Positions 18,578 to 28,373 of a DNA stretch of 64,000 nucleotides are shown here, one piece after another. Below the pieces are notes generated by a model. It saw only the letters and a list, made by a program, of their open reading frames with translations, ran no database searches and had not been told where the DNA came from. Made by a program: the position numbers and the translations under genes. This stretch comes from Bordetella petrii (lineage in GTDB: Bacteria; Pseudomonadota; Gammaproteobacteria; Burkholderiales; Burkholderiaceae_B): positions 169,746-233,745 of the forward strand of contig WMBV01000006.1 in NCBI GenBank assembly GCA_017745595.1. The letters run 5' to 3'. Within the stretch, counting starts at the first letter, position 1. Each line of letters starts with the position of its first letter.

Positions 18578-19278
18578 GGCTTGGCTCCTTCGGAAGAATC
18601 CAGTTCGCGGCTCCACGCCAGGCCATTGACGTAGATGCCCAAGGGATTGCGGCGCAGGCGTTCTTCGGTGCGCGGGGTTTGCAGGACGATGGACACCACG
18701 GCCGTCCACCGCTCCAGCCCGGCGGCCGCGCCGTTGACATAGCGGCGTTCCGTCCAGCGCACGTTGAATGACGTGTCGCTTGCGCGGACGACACTGGTGA
18801 TCTGCACCGTCACCGACTCCTTGCCGATGCGCGCGAACGGGTCATTGGTGCGGGCGTAATCGTTGAGCGCGGCCGCGCCTTTGTCGGTCGTGTAGTCGTA
18901 GGCGTCGAGCCAGTTCTGCCGCACGACGATGGGATCGACGGACAGCGAGCGAACCATCGTCACAAAGCGCGCCAAGTGGTGTGCGATCTGCGCATCGCCT
19001 GGCCGGTACGGCGTGGCGGCTTCGCCTACGGCGCGCACCTGGCCGGCTTCATCCACCTCGATGACATAGGGCGTGACGATGGACTGCGCCGAGCGCCACA
19101 CCAGGCCACCGGCCATCAGCAGTGCCAGCACTAGACAACCGAACGCCATGAGACGCCAGTTCTTCGCCTGTACGCGGGCCGAGCCGATACGGTCGTCCCA
19201 AACTTGGGCGGCGGATTGGTATGGGGTGGCAGGCTGCGGCGTGTCGGCATAGCGCACCTGCGGTCGCTTGAATCGCAT
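18574..19278 (-). CDS. trbF: Mating-pair formation protein TrbF (VirB8-like)
   Basis: A 234-residue inner-membrane protein: cytoplasmic N-terminus, one helix near 44-64 (LMAFGCLVLALLMAGGLVW), and a periplasmic NTF2-like VirB8 domain with the conserved TPYVIEVDEAGQ, a NWLDAYDYTT segment and RRNPLGIYVNGLAWSREL at the end. It helps assemble the secretion channel. It lies 17 bases after trbL and overlaps trbG. Confidence 0.95.
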   Translation of the reverse strand: MRFKRPQVRYADTPQPATPYQSAAQVWDDRIGSARVQAKNWRLMAFGCLVLALLMAGGLVWRSAQSIVTPYVIEVDEAGQVRAVGEAATPYRPGDAQIAHHLARFVTMVRSLSVDPIVVRQNWLDAYDYTTDKGAAALNDYARTNDPFARIGKESVTVQITSVVRASDTSFNVRWTERRYVNGAAAGLERWTAVVSIVLQTPRTEERLRRNPLGIYVNGLAWSRELDSSEGAKP

Positions 19279-19295
19279 GGGTTTCTCCTTGAAGG

Positions 19296-20672
19296 TCAGG
19301 TATCGGAATCGCGCAGGCTCGGGCCTTGCCCGGAGCCGCCGCCGTCGCCCCCGCGAAGCGTGTGGGCGGCGGTGGTCGCGGCATGGGTGATTTGCTGGCG
19401 GCGGTGCATCCGCTTGGCCCAGGCGGGTTGTTCCTGCTTGGGCGAGCCGGCAGCACCGTCTGCTGCTTCGCCAGCGGCGGCCTGGCCTGCGCCAGCAGCG
19501 CCAGCGCCTGTGCCGTTCCAGCCGGCGCGGAATGAATCGGCCACCTTCTGCCCGGCAGCGGAAGCGCCAGACGCGGCGCGGCGGCCCGCCGCCTGTGCGC
19601 CCGTCTTGGCGACATTGCCTCGGCCAGCCGCTGCACCCCTGGCCCCGCCGCCAGCAGCGGCGGAACCGGCCTGGAACGCCGAGCGGGCGCTACCAGCCGC
19701 CGAGGTCGCGGCACGCGCACCCGCGCCGGCCAGCTTGGCGGCGGCCGGGGCCATACGCGCCCCGGCCATGACCGCACCGCCCACACCAGTCGCGGCGGCG
19801 CCAATGGCAACGCCCGTGCCAACAGCGCCGACAGCGGCACCGGCCATCGCGCCCGCGCCAAGCTGCGGCGCACCGGACACAAGGCCCGTGGCGATGCCTG
19901 GCCCGAAGATTCCCAGCGCCAGCAGCGCAAGCGAGGCCAGCATCACGACCAGGGCATGGTCGATGGACGGCTCATCCGGCACGGTCTGGAACTCGGCGAA
20001 CAGGCCCGAACCGATGCCGACGATGACGGCCAGCACCAGTACCTTGACGCCAGACGACACCACGTTGCCGAGCACCTTTTCCGCGAGGAACGAGGTCTTG
20101 TTCCAGAGCGCGAACGGCACCAGCACGAAGCCGGCGAGCGTGGTCAGCTTGAACTCGATCAACGTGATGAAAAGCTGCACCGCCAGCACGAAGAAGCAGA
20201 GGATCACCACCAGCCAGGCGAGAAACATCACCACGATGGGGTCGATGTTCACGAACACCTCGGGGAAGCCGGCCATGTCGCCGATCTGTTCCAGAATCGG
20301 CGCACCCGCGTCGATGCCGGTCTTCGCCAGCCGCCCCGGTTGCAGGAAGTTCTCCATCGTGATGGCCGAGCCGGTGGCCGTCAGGCCCAGGCCGGCGAAC
20401 GAGCGGAACACGATGCCAGCCAGCCAATTGAAGTTGCCGATGATGTAGGCGAAGGCACCGACGTAGAGCACCTTGCGCAGCAGCTTGGCGATCACGTCTT
20501 CGCCCTGGCCGGTGGCGTGGCTCATGGCCCAATACAGGCCGGCGATGGTCATGTCGATGACGATGAGCGTGGCGGTCAGGAACGTCACTTCGCCTTGCAG
20601 CAGCCCGAAGCCGGAGTCGATGTAGCGCGAGAACGTGTCGAGGAAGCGGTCGATGATGGTCACGTCGTTCAT
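19296..20672 (-). CDS. trbL: Mating-pair formation protein TrbL (VirB6-like)
   Basis: A 458-residue polytopic membrane protein. Multiple hydrophobic segments fill residues 1-260, and the VirB6/TrbL core includes the FKLTTLAGFVLVPFALWNKTSF motif. A very Ala/Gly-rich low-complexity tail (about 265-430) ends in a Gln/Lys-rich cytoplasmic part. It forms part of the inner-membrane channel. It overlaps the upstream TrbK-like lipoprotein gene by 4 bases. Confidence 0.94.
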   Translation of the reverse strand: MNDVTIIDRFLDTFSRYIDSGFGLLQGEVTFLTATLIVIDMTIAGLYWAMSHATGQGEDVIAKLLRKVLYVGAFAYIIGNFNWLAGIVFRSFAGLGLTATGSAITMENFLQPGRLAKTGIDAGAPILEQIGDMAGFPEVFVNIDPIVVMFLAWLVVILCFFVLAVQLFITLIEFKLTTLAGFVLVPFALWNKTSFLAEKVLGNVVSSGVKVLVLAVIVGIGSGLFAEFQTVPDEPSIDHALVVMLASLALLALGIFGPGIATGLVSGAPQLGAGAMAGAAVGAVGTGVAIGAAATGVGGAVMAGARMAPAAAKLAGAGARAATSAAGSARSAFQAGSAAAGGGARGAAAGRGNVAKTGAQAAGRRAASGASAAGQKVADSFRAGWNGTGAGAAGAGQAAAGEAADGAAGSPKQEQPAWAKRMHRRQQITHAATTAAHTLRGGDGGGSGQGPSLRDSDT

Positions 20673-20971
20673 GGCGCGTCCTCCACGGCTGGCTCATCGA
20701 AGCTGGGGGGAATCGGCGGCAGGTCTGCCAGCGTCCGGTACTCGTCCGGCCCGGTATGGCCGGCGAAGAAGCGCCGCCGGAACGCTTCGGCTGCGGCCCG
20801 GCAGGCGTCCTCGCCCACGGCTTGCCGGTCGGCCGCGCATTGCGCGCGCAGTGCCTTGAGCCGCACGGGATCGGTGGTCAAGGTGTCGGCCAGGTCTTCG
20901 GCCTGCTGCTGGCCGCACGCGGTCAGCAGCAGGGCCAGCAGCGAAGCCGACAGGGCGAGGACGCATCGCAT
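20669..20971 (-). CDS. TrbK-like lipoprotein (putative entry exclusion)
   Basis: A 100-residue lipoprotein with a signal peptide and lipobox (ASLLALLLTACGQQ, Cys19). It lies between trbJ and trbL, the position of the entry-exclusion lipoprotein TrbK in RP4-type systems. The mature part (DPVRLKALRAQCAADRQAVG..C..AAEAFRRRFF) shares its spacing of Cys and basic residues with the second lipoprotein at 28610-28888. Exclusion activity is inferred from position and type only. Confidence 0.78.
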   Translation of the reverse strand: MRCVLALSASLLALLLTACGQQQAEDLADTLTTDPVRLKALRAQCAADRQAVGEDACRAAAEAFRRRFFAGHTGPDEYRTLADLPPIPPSFDEPAVEDAP

Positions 20972-20983
20972 GGCTGTCTCCCG

Positions 20984-21712
20984 TCAGTTGGAATAGAAAT
21001 CCACGCGCTGCGGCGTGTACGGCGTGCCGGTGCCCAGGAAGCGCCGCCGCACTTCGCGGGCGCGCTCGGTGGCCGCCGCCTGCCTCGCCAGTTCCAGCGA
21101 GGCCGCCCGGTCTTGCGTGATCTGGAGCTGCTGCGCCTGGATGGACTGCTTGGCCTGCAAGGCAAGGAGCTGGTTCGTCGCCTGCATCGCTTGCAGCGCG
21201 CCGGTGGCGGACTGGCTCTGGCTGACCAGATCAGCCAGCGCGCTTTCGTCATGGGTCAGGTTCTGCGACACCTGGGCTTGCATCCGCATCGCGGTGTGCA
21301 GGCCGTTGAGCGTGTTTTTCCAACGCTCCTGCGCATCGCGGAACATCTGATCGCCACTGACGGTTGCGGCGTATTGCTCGGGATACAGGCGTGCGAACTC
21401 CCGATCCATGTTCGTCACGTCGTAGGCCAGCCCCTGCGCTTCGGCGATCAGGCGCTCGGTGGTGGCGAGCGTCGAGCGCAGCCGGTTGACGATGTTGAAG
21501 TCCAGATTCGCTAGATTGCGCGCCTGGTTCATCAGCATCTGGGCTTCGTTCTGGAGCTGGTGGATCTGGTTGTTGATCTGCTCCATCGTGCGAATCGCGG
21601 TCAGCGTGTTCTGCACGAGGTTCGTGGGATCGACCACGACCCATTGCGCCTGAACGCTGGAAGCAATGCAGAACATGGCCGCGACAGCGGCGGCGAGAAA
21701 GCGCTTCTTCAT
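20984..21712 (-). CDS. trbJ: Mating-pair formation protein TrbJ (VirB5-like)
   Basis: A 242-residue secreted protein with a normal signal peptide (MKKRFLAAAVAAMFCIASSVQA). The mature part is strongly alpha-helical (NLVQNTLTAIRTMEQINNQIHQLQNEAQMLMNQARNL), as in VirB5/TrbJ pilus-tip or adhesion components. Start 21712 was chosen at the signal peptide; an upstream ATG at 21784 lies inside trbE. It overlaps trbE by 4 bases. Confidence 0.94.
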   Translation of the reverse strand: MKKRFLAAAVAAMFCIASSVQAQWVVVDPTNLVQNTLTAIRTMEQINNQIHQLQNEAQMLMNQARNLANLDFNIVNRLRSTLATTERLIAEAQGLAYDVTNMDREFARLYPEQYAATVSGDQMFRDAQERWKNTLNGLHTAMRMQAQVSQNLTHDESALADLVSQSQSATGALQAMQATNQLLALQAKQSIQAQQLQITQDRAASLELARQAAATERAREVRRRFLGTGTPYTPQRVDFYSN

Positions 21713-24156
21713 GGCAGGTTCTCCTGTGGTTGGGAAAGGACAAAAGCGGCCGCTGGTGCGGACGGCAGCAGGTCGGCGGCCCAATCAAGGCCGCGATGGC
21801 GCAGCCACGCGCCGGCGAAGCCAGGTGCGCCGGCTTGCGTCAGCACGCGGTCGATGTCGCGTTGGTCTTGCGGTGTGGATGCGCCCGCGAACGCGAGCGC
21901 GGCCGGCCCCAGGTCGAGGTCGAATAGGCGATTGCCGAGACGGGATTGGTAGTAGTAGTCGCGCTTAGGCTGCGCGGTGGCGACGATTTCGATCTGCCGC
22001 CTGTTGAGGCCGAAGCCCTCGTAGATCGTGCGAATCTGCGGCTCGGTCGCCTGCGGGTTGGCGAGGAAAATCCGACTCGCGCAGCTCTCGATGATCGCGG
22101 GCGCGATGCTCGAATCCTTGATGTCGGCGAGGCTCTGCGTGGCGAAGATGACGCTGACGTTCTTCTTGCGCAGTGTCTTGAGCCACTGGCGGATACGCGC
22201 GGCAAACACGAGGTCATCGAGGAACAGCCACGCTTCATCGAGGATCAGCAGCGTGGGCGCCCCGTCGAAGCGCTCATCGAAACGCGCAAAGAGGTAGTGC
22301 AGCACGGCCATGACGGCGGCCTTGCTGTGCATCAGCTCCTCCATCTCGAAGCACTGCACGTCGGCCATGCCCAGCCGGTCGTGATCGGCGTCCAGCAGCT
22401 TGCCGTGGGCGCCACCCAGCACATAGGGCGCGAGCGCTTGGCGTAGCGCGTTGGATTGCAAGAGCACCGACAGGCCGGTCATGGTGCGCTGCTCCACCGG
22501 CGCACCGGCGAGGCTCCCCAGCGCCGACCAGATGGCGGCCTTCTCGTCCGGGCCGACCGTCACGCCTTCGTGCAGCAAGCGGCCTTCGATCCATTCGGCG
22601 GCCCAGGTTCGGTAGCCCTCGCGGTCGATGCGCGCCAGCGGCTGGAACGCGATGCCGCCGTCGGTGCCCAGGTCGTAGTGCTTGCCACCAAGGCCCAAGG
22701 TGGAGGCACGCAACGAGCGCCCCATGTCGAACGCGAAGATGCGCGAGCCGGGGTAACGGCGGAACTGCATCGCCAGCGTGGCGAGCAAGACCGATTTGCC
22801 CATGCCTGTCGGCCCGGCGACCAGCGTGTGGCCCACGTCGCCGATGTGCGTCACCAGCCGAAACGGCGTGGCGCCGTCCGTGCGCGTGACGATCAACGGC
22901 GGGCCGTCAAGGTGGTCGTTTTTCTCCGGCCCCGCCCACACTGCCGACACCGGCATCATGTGGGCCAAATTCAAGGTCGATACGATCGGCTGCCGGACAT
23001 TCGCATAGGCATTGCCGGGGATCGAGGACAGCCAAGCATCCACGGCATTGAGCGTTTCGGGGATGGTCACGAAGCCCCGGCCCTGAATGACGCGCTCCAC
23101 CATGCGCAGCTTCTCGTCGGCTGCGCCGGCGTCCTCGTCCATGACGGTGACGGTCGCCGTCAGGTAGCCGAAGGCGACTTGATCGCTGCCCAGCTCCTGC
23201 AAGGCGGCGTCCGCATCGGCGGCCTTGTTGCTGGCGTCGGTATCGACCAGCGGGCTTTCTTGCTGGAAGATCGTTTCGCGCAGCAGCGCGATGACGTTCT
23301 TACGTTTCGCAAACCACTGCCGGCGCAAGCGCCCCAACTCCCGTTCCGCCTCGGATTTGTCGAGGCACAAGAATCGCGTACTCCAGCGATACCCAAATCC
23401 AAGGCGGTTGAGGTCGTCCAGAATCCCCGGCCAGGTCGAGGTCGGGAAGCCGCGCACCGACACCACGCGCAGGTGCCGGTCGCCCAACATGGGCGCAAGG
23501 CCACCGACCAGCGGCGAATCGGTCAGCAGCGCGTCGATGTGGAACGGCACTTCGGGCACGCCCACGCGATAGCGTTGCGTCGAGATGGTCGAGTGCAGAT
23601 AGGTCAGCGTCTGGCTGTCGCCCAGCCAGGAGACTTCCGGCATCACGCCATCGAGCAGGTCAAAGACCCGATCCGTTTCCGCAACGAAGGATTGCAGCCG
23701 CTCGCGCCAGTCCACGCCATTCGTCGGCGTGTTCTCGTAGAGCATCTTGGCGGCTCGGGCGCGCGACTCCTCTGGCGGCAGGTATTGCAGCGTGAAGTGG
23801 TAGATGCTCTCGAAATGGCTGTCCGACTCCTCGAACGCCGCACGTCGTTCCTCGTCCACCAGCCACGACAGCGGCTCGGGAAACGAGGACTGCGGATAGC
23901 GCGATGCCCGCATCCGCTCGGCGTCGATATAGAAGGCCCAGCCAGAGCCGGTGCGGCGAAGCGCGTTGTTCTGCCGCGCCGCCGTGGCGATCAATTCGCC
24001 CTGCGTCGCACTATCCAAGTCGGGGCCGCGGAACTGGAACGATCGTTGAAACGAGCCGTCCTTGTTCAGTACCACGCCCGGCGCGACCAGCCCGGCCCAG
24101 GGCAGCCAGTCGGCAAGCAAGGCCGGGCGCTGGCGGTATTCGGCGAGGTTCAGCAT
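21709..24156 (-). CDS. trbE: Conjugal transfer ATPase TrbE (VirB4-like)
   Basis: An 815-residue VirB4-family ATPase that powers pilus assembly and DNA transfer. The N-terminal CagE/VirB4 domain is followed by a RecA-like C-terminal domain with Walker A VAGPTGMGKSVLLATL (about 435-450) and Walker B LLILDEAWLFLDD, then ATQSLADIKDSSIAPAIIESC. Full length for the family. Preceded by trbD, 12 bases away. Confidence 0.97.
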   Translation of the reverse strand: MLNLAEYRQRPALLADWLPWAGLVAPGVVLNKDGSFQRSFQFRGPDLDSATQGELIATAARQNNALRRTGSGWAFYIDAERMRASRYPQSSFPEPLSWLVDEERRAAFEESDSHFESIYHFTLQYLPPEESRARAAKMLYENTPTNGVDWRERLQSFVAETDRVFDLLDGVMPEVSWLGDSQTLTYLHSTISTQRYRVGVPEVPFHIDALLTDSPLVGGLAPMLGDRHLRVVSVRGFPTSTWPGILDDLNRLGFGYRWSTRFLCLDKSEAERELGRLRRQWFAKRKNVIALLRETIFQQESPLVDTDASNKAADADAALQELGSDQVAFGYLTATVTVMDEDAGAADEKLRMVERVIQGRGFVTIPETLNAVDAWLSSIPGNAYANVRQPIVSTLNLAHMMPVSAVWAGPEKNDHLDGPPLIVTRTDGATPFRLVTHIGDVGHTLVAGPTGMGKSVLLATLAMQFRRYPGSRIFAFDMGRSLRASTLGLGGKHYDLGTDGGIAFQPLARIDREGYRTWAAEWIEGRLLHEGVTVGPDEKAAIWSALGSLAGAPVEQRTMTGLSVLLQSNALRQALAPYVLGGAHGKLLDADHDRLGMADVQCFEMEELMHSKAAVMAVLHYLFARFDERFDGAPTLLILDEAWLFLDDLVFAARIRQWLKTLRKKNVSVIFATQSLADIKDSSIAPAIIESCASRIFLANPQATEPQIRTIYEGFGLNRRQIEIVATAQPKRDYYYQSRLGNRLFDLDLGPAALAFAGASTPQDQRDIDRVLTQAGAPGFAGAWLRHRGLDWAADLLPSAPAAAFVLSQPQENLP

Positions 24157-24168
24157 GGCGGCATCCCC

Positions 24169-24441
24169 TCACACGTCCAGCAGCGGGCGGTGCTTGATGT
24201 GCCGGGCGAACACGGCCATGAACTGCGGATCGACGCGCGCACCCCACACCGCCAGCGAATGGCCGACGATCCAGAGCACCACGCCAGGAATCCACAGTTG
24301 CAGGCCCAGCCCGACGGCGGCGGCCAGCGTGCCGTTGGCAATCGCCACGGTGCGCGGTGCGCCTCCCAGCAAGATCGGCTCGGTCAGCGAGCGATGCAAA
24401 GGCACCTCGAACCCGGCAGCGAAGGTATCCGGGGCGCTCAT
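24169..24441 (-). CDS. trbD: Conjugal transfer protein TrbD (VirB3-like)
   Basis: A 90-residue inner-membrane protein of the VirB3/TrbD family. The N-terminal segment FEVPLHRSLTEPILLGGAPR is the family signature, followed by two close hydrophobic stretches (about 32-50 and 51-68) and a basic tail. It accompanies TrbE in the channel. It overlaps trbC by 4 bases. Confidence 0.93.
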   Translation of the reverse strand: MSAPDTFAAGFEVPLHRSLTEPILLGGAPRTVAIANGTLAAAVGLGLQLWIPGVVLWIVGHSLAVWGARVDPQFMAVFARHIKHRPLLDV

Positions 24442-24824
24442 ACGACAGCCCCGCCGGAGAAGCTGAAGAACGACAGGAAGAAGCTCGAAGCCGCGAACGC
24501 GATGGACAGGCCGAACACGATCTGGATCAGCTTGCGAAAGCCGCCCGACGTGTCGCCGAACGCAAGCGCGAGGCCTGTGGCGATGATGATGATGACCGCG
24601 ACGATGCGCGCCACCGGCCCCTGGATGGATTCGAGGATGGATTGCAGCGGGCCTTCCCACGGCATCGAGGAACCGGCGGCCTGCGCGGTTCCGGCCAGGA
24701 ACAGCAGCAGCGCGGCCAGCAGCAGCCCTTGCCCCGCAGGGCGGCCCAGGCAGCGCAGCCGCGCGAGGATGGACAGGTGCGAAGGCGGATTTACGGAAAC
24801 ACGGAAAGCATGGACGTGCGTCAT
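24438..24824 (-). CDS. trbC: Pilin subunit TrbC (VirB2-like)
   Basis: A 128-residue prepilin. A long signal region ends near AGTAQAAG, and the mature pilin has two hydrophobic helices (RIVAVIIIIATGLALAFG and KLIQIVFGLSIAFAASSFFL) around a short loop. In RP4, TrbC is processed and cyclised with the help of TraF; a TraF homologue is present at 38101-38697. It overlaps trbB by 4 bases. Confidence 0.93.
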   Translation of the reverse strand: MTHVHAFRVSVNPPSHLSILARLRCLGRPAGQGLLLAALLLFLAGTAQAAGSSMPWEGPLQSILESIQGPVARIVAVIIIIATGLALAFGDTSGGFRKLIQIVFGLSIAFAASSFFLSFFSFSGGAVV

Positions 24825-25897
24825 GGCAGTTCTCCAGAGGGATTGAGGGACGGGAATGAGGCAGTCGCCGCAGCGGATGCGGCATCGGGAACCGGCGACA
24901 GCTCGGGAAACGGCGTATCCATCGCATCCGCCAGTTGGTAGCCAACGCCGTCGAAGCCGACGACGCGGGCAATGCTCTCGATGCGGCGCTTGCGTCCGCG
25001 TCCGGCGATGTGGATCACCACGTTGACCGCCTCGGCGATCAGCGCACGCGGCGGGTTCACCGCGACTTCGAGAATCAACTGTTCGAGGCGCAGCAATGCG
25101 CCCAGCGCGGAACCAGCGTGGATGGTGGCGATGCCGCCGGGGTGTCCCGTTCCCCACACTTTGATGAGGTCGAGGGCTTCGCCGCCGCGTACTTCGCCGA
25201 CGATCACGCGGTCGGGGCGCAAGCGCATCGTGGCGCGCACCAGCTCGGTCATCGACACGACGCCGGCGCGGGTGCGCAGCGGTACATGGTCGCGGGCCGC
25301 GCATTGCAGCTCGATGGTGTCTTCGAGCACCAGCACGCGGTCGCCCGTGGCGGCGATCTCGGCCAGCAGCGCATTCGCCAGCGTGGTCTTGCCGCTGCTC
25401 GTGGCTCCGGCGATCAAGATATTCTGGCGCTCGCGCACGGCGCGGCGCAGGAAGTCCGCTTGGCTTGCGGTCAGGATGCCGTCGCTGACGTAGCGATCCA
25501 AGCCGATGATGCTCACGGCCCGCTTGCGCAGCGCGAAGGCCGGGCCAGGCGCGGCCGGCGGCAAGATGCCCTCGAACCGCTCGCCGGTTTCGGGTAACTC
25601 GGCGGTCAAGAGCGGTTGGCCGCGATGCACTTCCGCGCCGACGTGCGCGGCCACCAGGCGAATGATGCGTTCGCCATCGGCTTCGGGCAGTTCGACGCCC
25701 AGCGGCGTGCGGCCAGACGACAACCGATCCACCCATAGGGTGCGGTCGGGGTTGAGCATGATTTCCACCACGTCCGGGTCTTCCAGCGCGGCGGCGATCA
25801 GCGGCCCCATTGCCGTGCGCAGCATCTGGATGCGGCGATCCAGCGAGGTCGCGGCCGATGAACGGGGTTCGGGCGGGATCTGCGGGACGGCGCTCAT
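24821..25897 (-). CDS. trbB: Conjugal transfer ATPase TrbB (VirB11-like)
   Basis: A 358-residue hexameric traffic ATPase. Walker A is GATSSGKTTLANALL, followed by the Asp box LVLEDTIELQC, the Walker B region RPDRVIVGEVRGGEALDLIKVWGTGHPGG and the His box ATIHAGSALGALLRLEQL. It switches the secretion system between pilus building and DNA transfer. It is the first trb gene, overlapping the CopG-type gene by 4 bases. Confidence 0.97.
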   Translation of the reverse strand: MSAVPQIPPEPRSSAATSLDRRIQMLRTAMGPLIAAALEDPDVVEIMLNPDRTLWVDRLSSGRTPLGVELPEADGERIIRLVAAHVGAEVHRGQPLLTAELPETGERFEGILPPAAPGPAFALRKRAVSIIGLDRYVSDGILTASQADFLRRAVRERQNILIAGATSSGKTTLANALLAEIAATGDRVLVLEDTIELQCAARDHVPLRTRAGVVSMTELVRATMRLRPDRVIVGEVRGGEALDLIKVWGTGHPGGIATIHAGSALGALLRLEQLILEVAVNPPRALIAEAVNVVIHIAGRGRKRRIESIARVVGFDGVGYQLADAMDTPFPELSPVPDAASAAATASFPSLNPSGELP

Positions 25898-26370
25898 GAG
25901 GCACGCTCCGCAGCACGTTCATGGGCTTCGGCCTGCGCCGCCGCGTCATCCATCCGCATTGGGTCGGGGTGCAGTTCCTCCACCACATCGCGCACCAGGC
26001 TGCGCCCGCGCAGCAGGTGGCGGCCCAACTGTTCAACGAACTGCTCGAAACGGGCCTTGCCCTGCGCGCGGGCCGCGTCCTGATGCGCTTCGGGCACCGG
26101 CGTGCTGACGGTCAGGTAGTAGCGGATGAAAAGCGCCAGCGTCTCGATGGCGATGTTCTGGTCGCGCTCCATGCGCTCGGCCTGGCGCGAAAGGCGATCC
26201 AGCCGCTTGGCGATGGCCGCCTCGCGCTGGTCGGCGGCATCGGGCGATAGCCACGATGCGAGCGCCGCCGCGACGATGGACGACTTGGACACGCCTTTCT
26301 TGGCGGCCAGCTCATCGAGCCGCTTGGCGTGCTCCGGCTGGATGAACAGGTTGAGGCGGTAGTGGCTCAT
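25894..26370 (-). CDS. CopG-type ribbon-helix-helix protein upstream of trbB
   Basis: A 158-residue protein. The N-terminal ribbon-helix-helix (YRLNLFIQPEHAKRLDELAAKKGVSKSSIVAAALASWL) is followed by a coiled, charged region (about 50-85) and an acidic tail. The gene lies between traG and trbB in Tn4371-type elements and is coupled to both by ATGA overlaps. It may repress the trb operon or act at oriT as a TraJ/TraK-like accessory; neither is shown by sequence alone. Confidence 0.85.
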   Translation of the reverse strand: MSHYRLNLFIQPEHAKRLDELAAKKGVSKSSIVAAALASWLSPDAADQREAAIAKRLDRLSRQAERMERDQNIAIETLALFIRYYLTVSTPVPEAHQDAARAQGKARFEQFVEQLGRHLLRGRSLVRDVVEELHPDPMRMDDAAAQAEAHERAAERAS

Positions 26371-28373
26371 AGCTCGATTCCGTCGTTGGGGTCGAGGGAA
26401 GCCAGCCGGGCCGTGCGCTGCATGGCTGGATCAAGCTGGCGAGGAAGGGGAAGCGGCAGGTCGTCGTCGTCATCGAGCAGCGCGAGGTCGGCTGCGAGCA
26501 CGTCCAGCTCGGGTGCGTAGGCGACGGTTTCGGAAAGCTCGGGTTGACGGCGCGGGCCACCGTCGTCGGCGGACAAGCTCCCCAAGCCATCCGCGGATGC
26601 GGTGGCCGGTGCGGCAGGCGTTGGCGGAATCGCCAGCCCGCTCCAGTCGTCGGGGCGCAGCGGCGGTGCGTCGGCGTACTGTCCGCCCGCAAGCGCGGGC
26701 GGCGGCAGCACGCGGCGCTTGAAATTGGCGTCCGCGTAGTAGCGCAGCTTCTTCGCCTTGATCGGCGCGACGCTGGACACCATCACCACCGCCTCGTCAG
26801 GCGGAAGCTGCATCACCTCGCCCGGCGTCAGCAGCGGGCGCGCCGTTTCCTGCCGCGACACCATCAGATGCCCGAGCCACGGCGCGAGCCGGTGGCCTGC
26901 GTAGTTGCGCTGGGCGCGCAGCTCGGTGGCCGTTCCCAGCGTCTCGGAGATCCGTTTGGCGGTGCGCTCGTCGTTGGTGGCGAACGTCACGCGAACGTGG
27001 CAGTTATCGAGGATGGAATGGTTCTGCCCATACGCCTTGTCGATCTGGTTCAGGCTTTGGGCGATGAGGAAGCTGCGGATGCCGTAGCCGGCCATGAAGG
27101 CAAGCGCCGTCTCGAAGAAGTCCAGGCGCCCCAGCGCCGGGAACTCATCGAGCATCAGCAGCAGCTTGTGGCGGCGCTCGATGCCGTCGGAGCCATCGAG
27201 CGATTCGGTCAGGCGCCGCCCGATCTGGTTGAGGATCAGGCGAATGAGGGGCTTTGTCCGCGAAATGTCCGAAGGCGGCACCACCAGATACAGCGACACC
27301 GGATGCTCCGCAGCGATCAGGTCGGCAATGCGCCAATCACAACGCGACGTGACTTCGGCCACCGTGGGATCGCGGTAAAGGCCGAGGAACGACATGGCCG
27401 TGGACAGCACGCCCGAGCGTTCGTTGTCGCTCTTGTTGAGGACTTCACGCGCCGCCGATGCGACGACCGGATGCAGCCCATCGCCGAGGTGCGGCGTGGT
27501 CATCATCCGGTGCAAGGTCAGCTCGAAGGGGCTGGCCGGGTCGGACAGGAAGTTGGCGACGCCGCGCAGCGTCTTGTCTTCGCCTGCGTAGAGCACATGC
27601 AGGATGGCCCCGACCAGCAGCGCGTGGCTGGTCTTTTCCCAATGGTTGCGCTTCTCCAGCGCACCTTCGGGATCGACCAGAATGTCCGCGATGTTCTGCA
27701 CGTCGCGCACTTCATGCGCGCCGCGCCGCACTTCCAGCAGCGGGTTGTAGGCCGCCGACTTCGCATCGGTCGGGTTGAACAGCAGGCAGTGGCTGAATCG
27801 GCTGCGCCAGCCGGCGGTGATCTGCCAGTTCTCGCCCTTGATGTCGTGGATGACGGCCGAGGCTGGCCAGGACAGCAGCGTCGGCACCACCAGGCCGACA
27901 CCCTTGCCCGAGCGCGTGGGCGCGAAGGTCAGGACGTGTTCCGGGCCTTCGTGACGCAGGTACTGGCGATCGTGCTGGCCGAGGAACACACCGGCCGGTT
28001 GCGTCAGGCCCGCCTTGCGAATGTCATCCGCGTTCGCCCAGCGGGCCGAGCCGTAAGTCGTGACCAAGCGCGACTGCCGCGAGCGCCAGATCGACATGCC
28101 GATGGCGACGACCACCGCGAGTAACCCACTGCCGCCCGCGATGGCACCGCCGGTATCGAACACGCGCGGCGCGTAAGCATCGAAAACGAACCACCACTCA
28201 AACAGCTTCCACGGGTGGTAGATCGGCGTGCCAAGAAAATCGAACCAGGGCGAGCCAAGGCGTACTTGATAACCAAGGGCGGCTGCTGTCCATTGTGTGG
28301 CGCCCCACACGCCGGCGATCACGATGCCGAATACCACGGCAATCTGACCGAACAGCACGTTCGTCCCTTGCAT
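26367..28373 (-). CDS. traG: Type IV coupling protein TraG (VirD4-like)
   Basis: A 668-residue membrane-anchored ATPase that passes the relaxase-DNA complex to the secretion channel. Two N-terminal membrane helices (about 5-25 and 72-92) precede Walker A FAPTRSGKGVGLVVPTLLSW and Walker B LLMLDEFPALGRLD, then FLIAQSLNQIDKAYG. The C-terminal tail is acidic (LALLDDDDDLPLP). It is the promoter-proximal gene of the run traG-CopG-trbB, with 156 bases to the terminator of the preceding unit. Confidence 0.96.
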   Translation of the reverse strand: MQGTNVLFGQIAVVFGIVIAGVWGATQWTAAALGYQVRLGSPWFDFLGTPIYHPWKLFEWWFVFDAYAPRVFDTGGAIAGGSGLLAVVVAIGMSIWRSRQSRLVTTYGSARWANADDIRKAGLTQPAGVFLGQHDRQYLRHEGPEHVLTFAPTRSGKGVGLVVPTLLSWPASAVIHDIKGENWQITAGWRSRFSHCLLFNPTDAKSAAYNPLLEVRRGAHEVRDVQNIADILVDPEGALEKRNHWEKTSHALLVGAILHVLYAGEDKTLRGVANFLSDPASPFELTLHRMMTTPHLGDGLHPVVASAAREVLNKSDNERSGVLSTAMSFLGLYRDPTVAEVTSRCDWRIADLIAAEHPVSLYLVVPPSDISRTKPLIRLILNQIGRRLTESLDGSDGIERRHKLLLMLDEFPALGRLDFFETALAFMAGYGIRSFLIAQSLNQIDKAYGQNHSILDNCHVRVTFATNDERTAKRISETLGTATELRAQRNYAGHRLAPWLGHLMVSRQETARPLLTPGEVMQLPPDEAVVMVSSVAPIKAKKLRYYADANFKRRVLPPPALAGGQYADAPPLRPDDWSGLAIPPTPAAPATASADGLGSLSADDGGPRRQPELSETVAYAPELDVLAADLALLDDDDDLPLPLPRQLDPAMQRTARLASLDPNDGIEL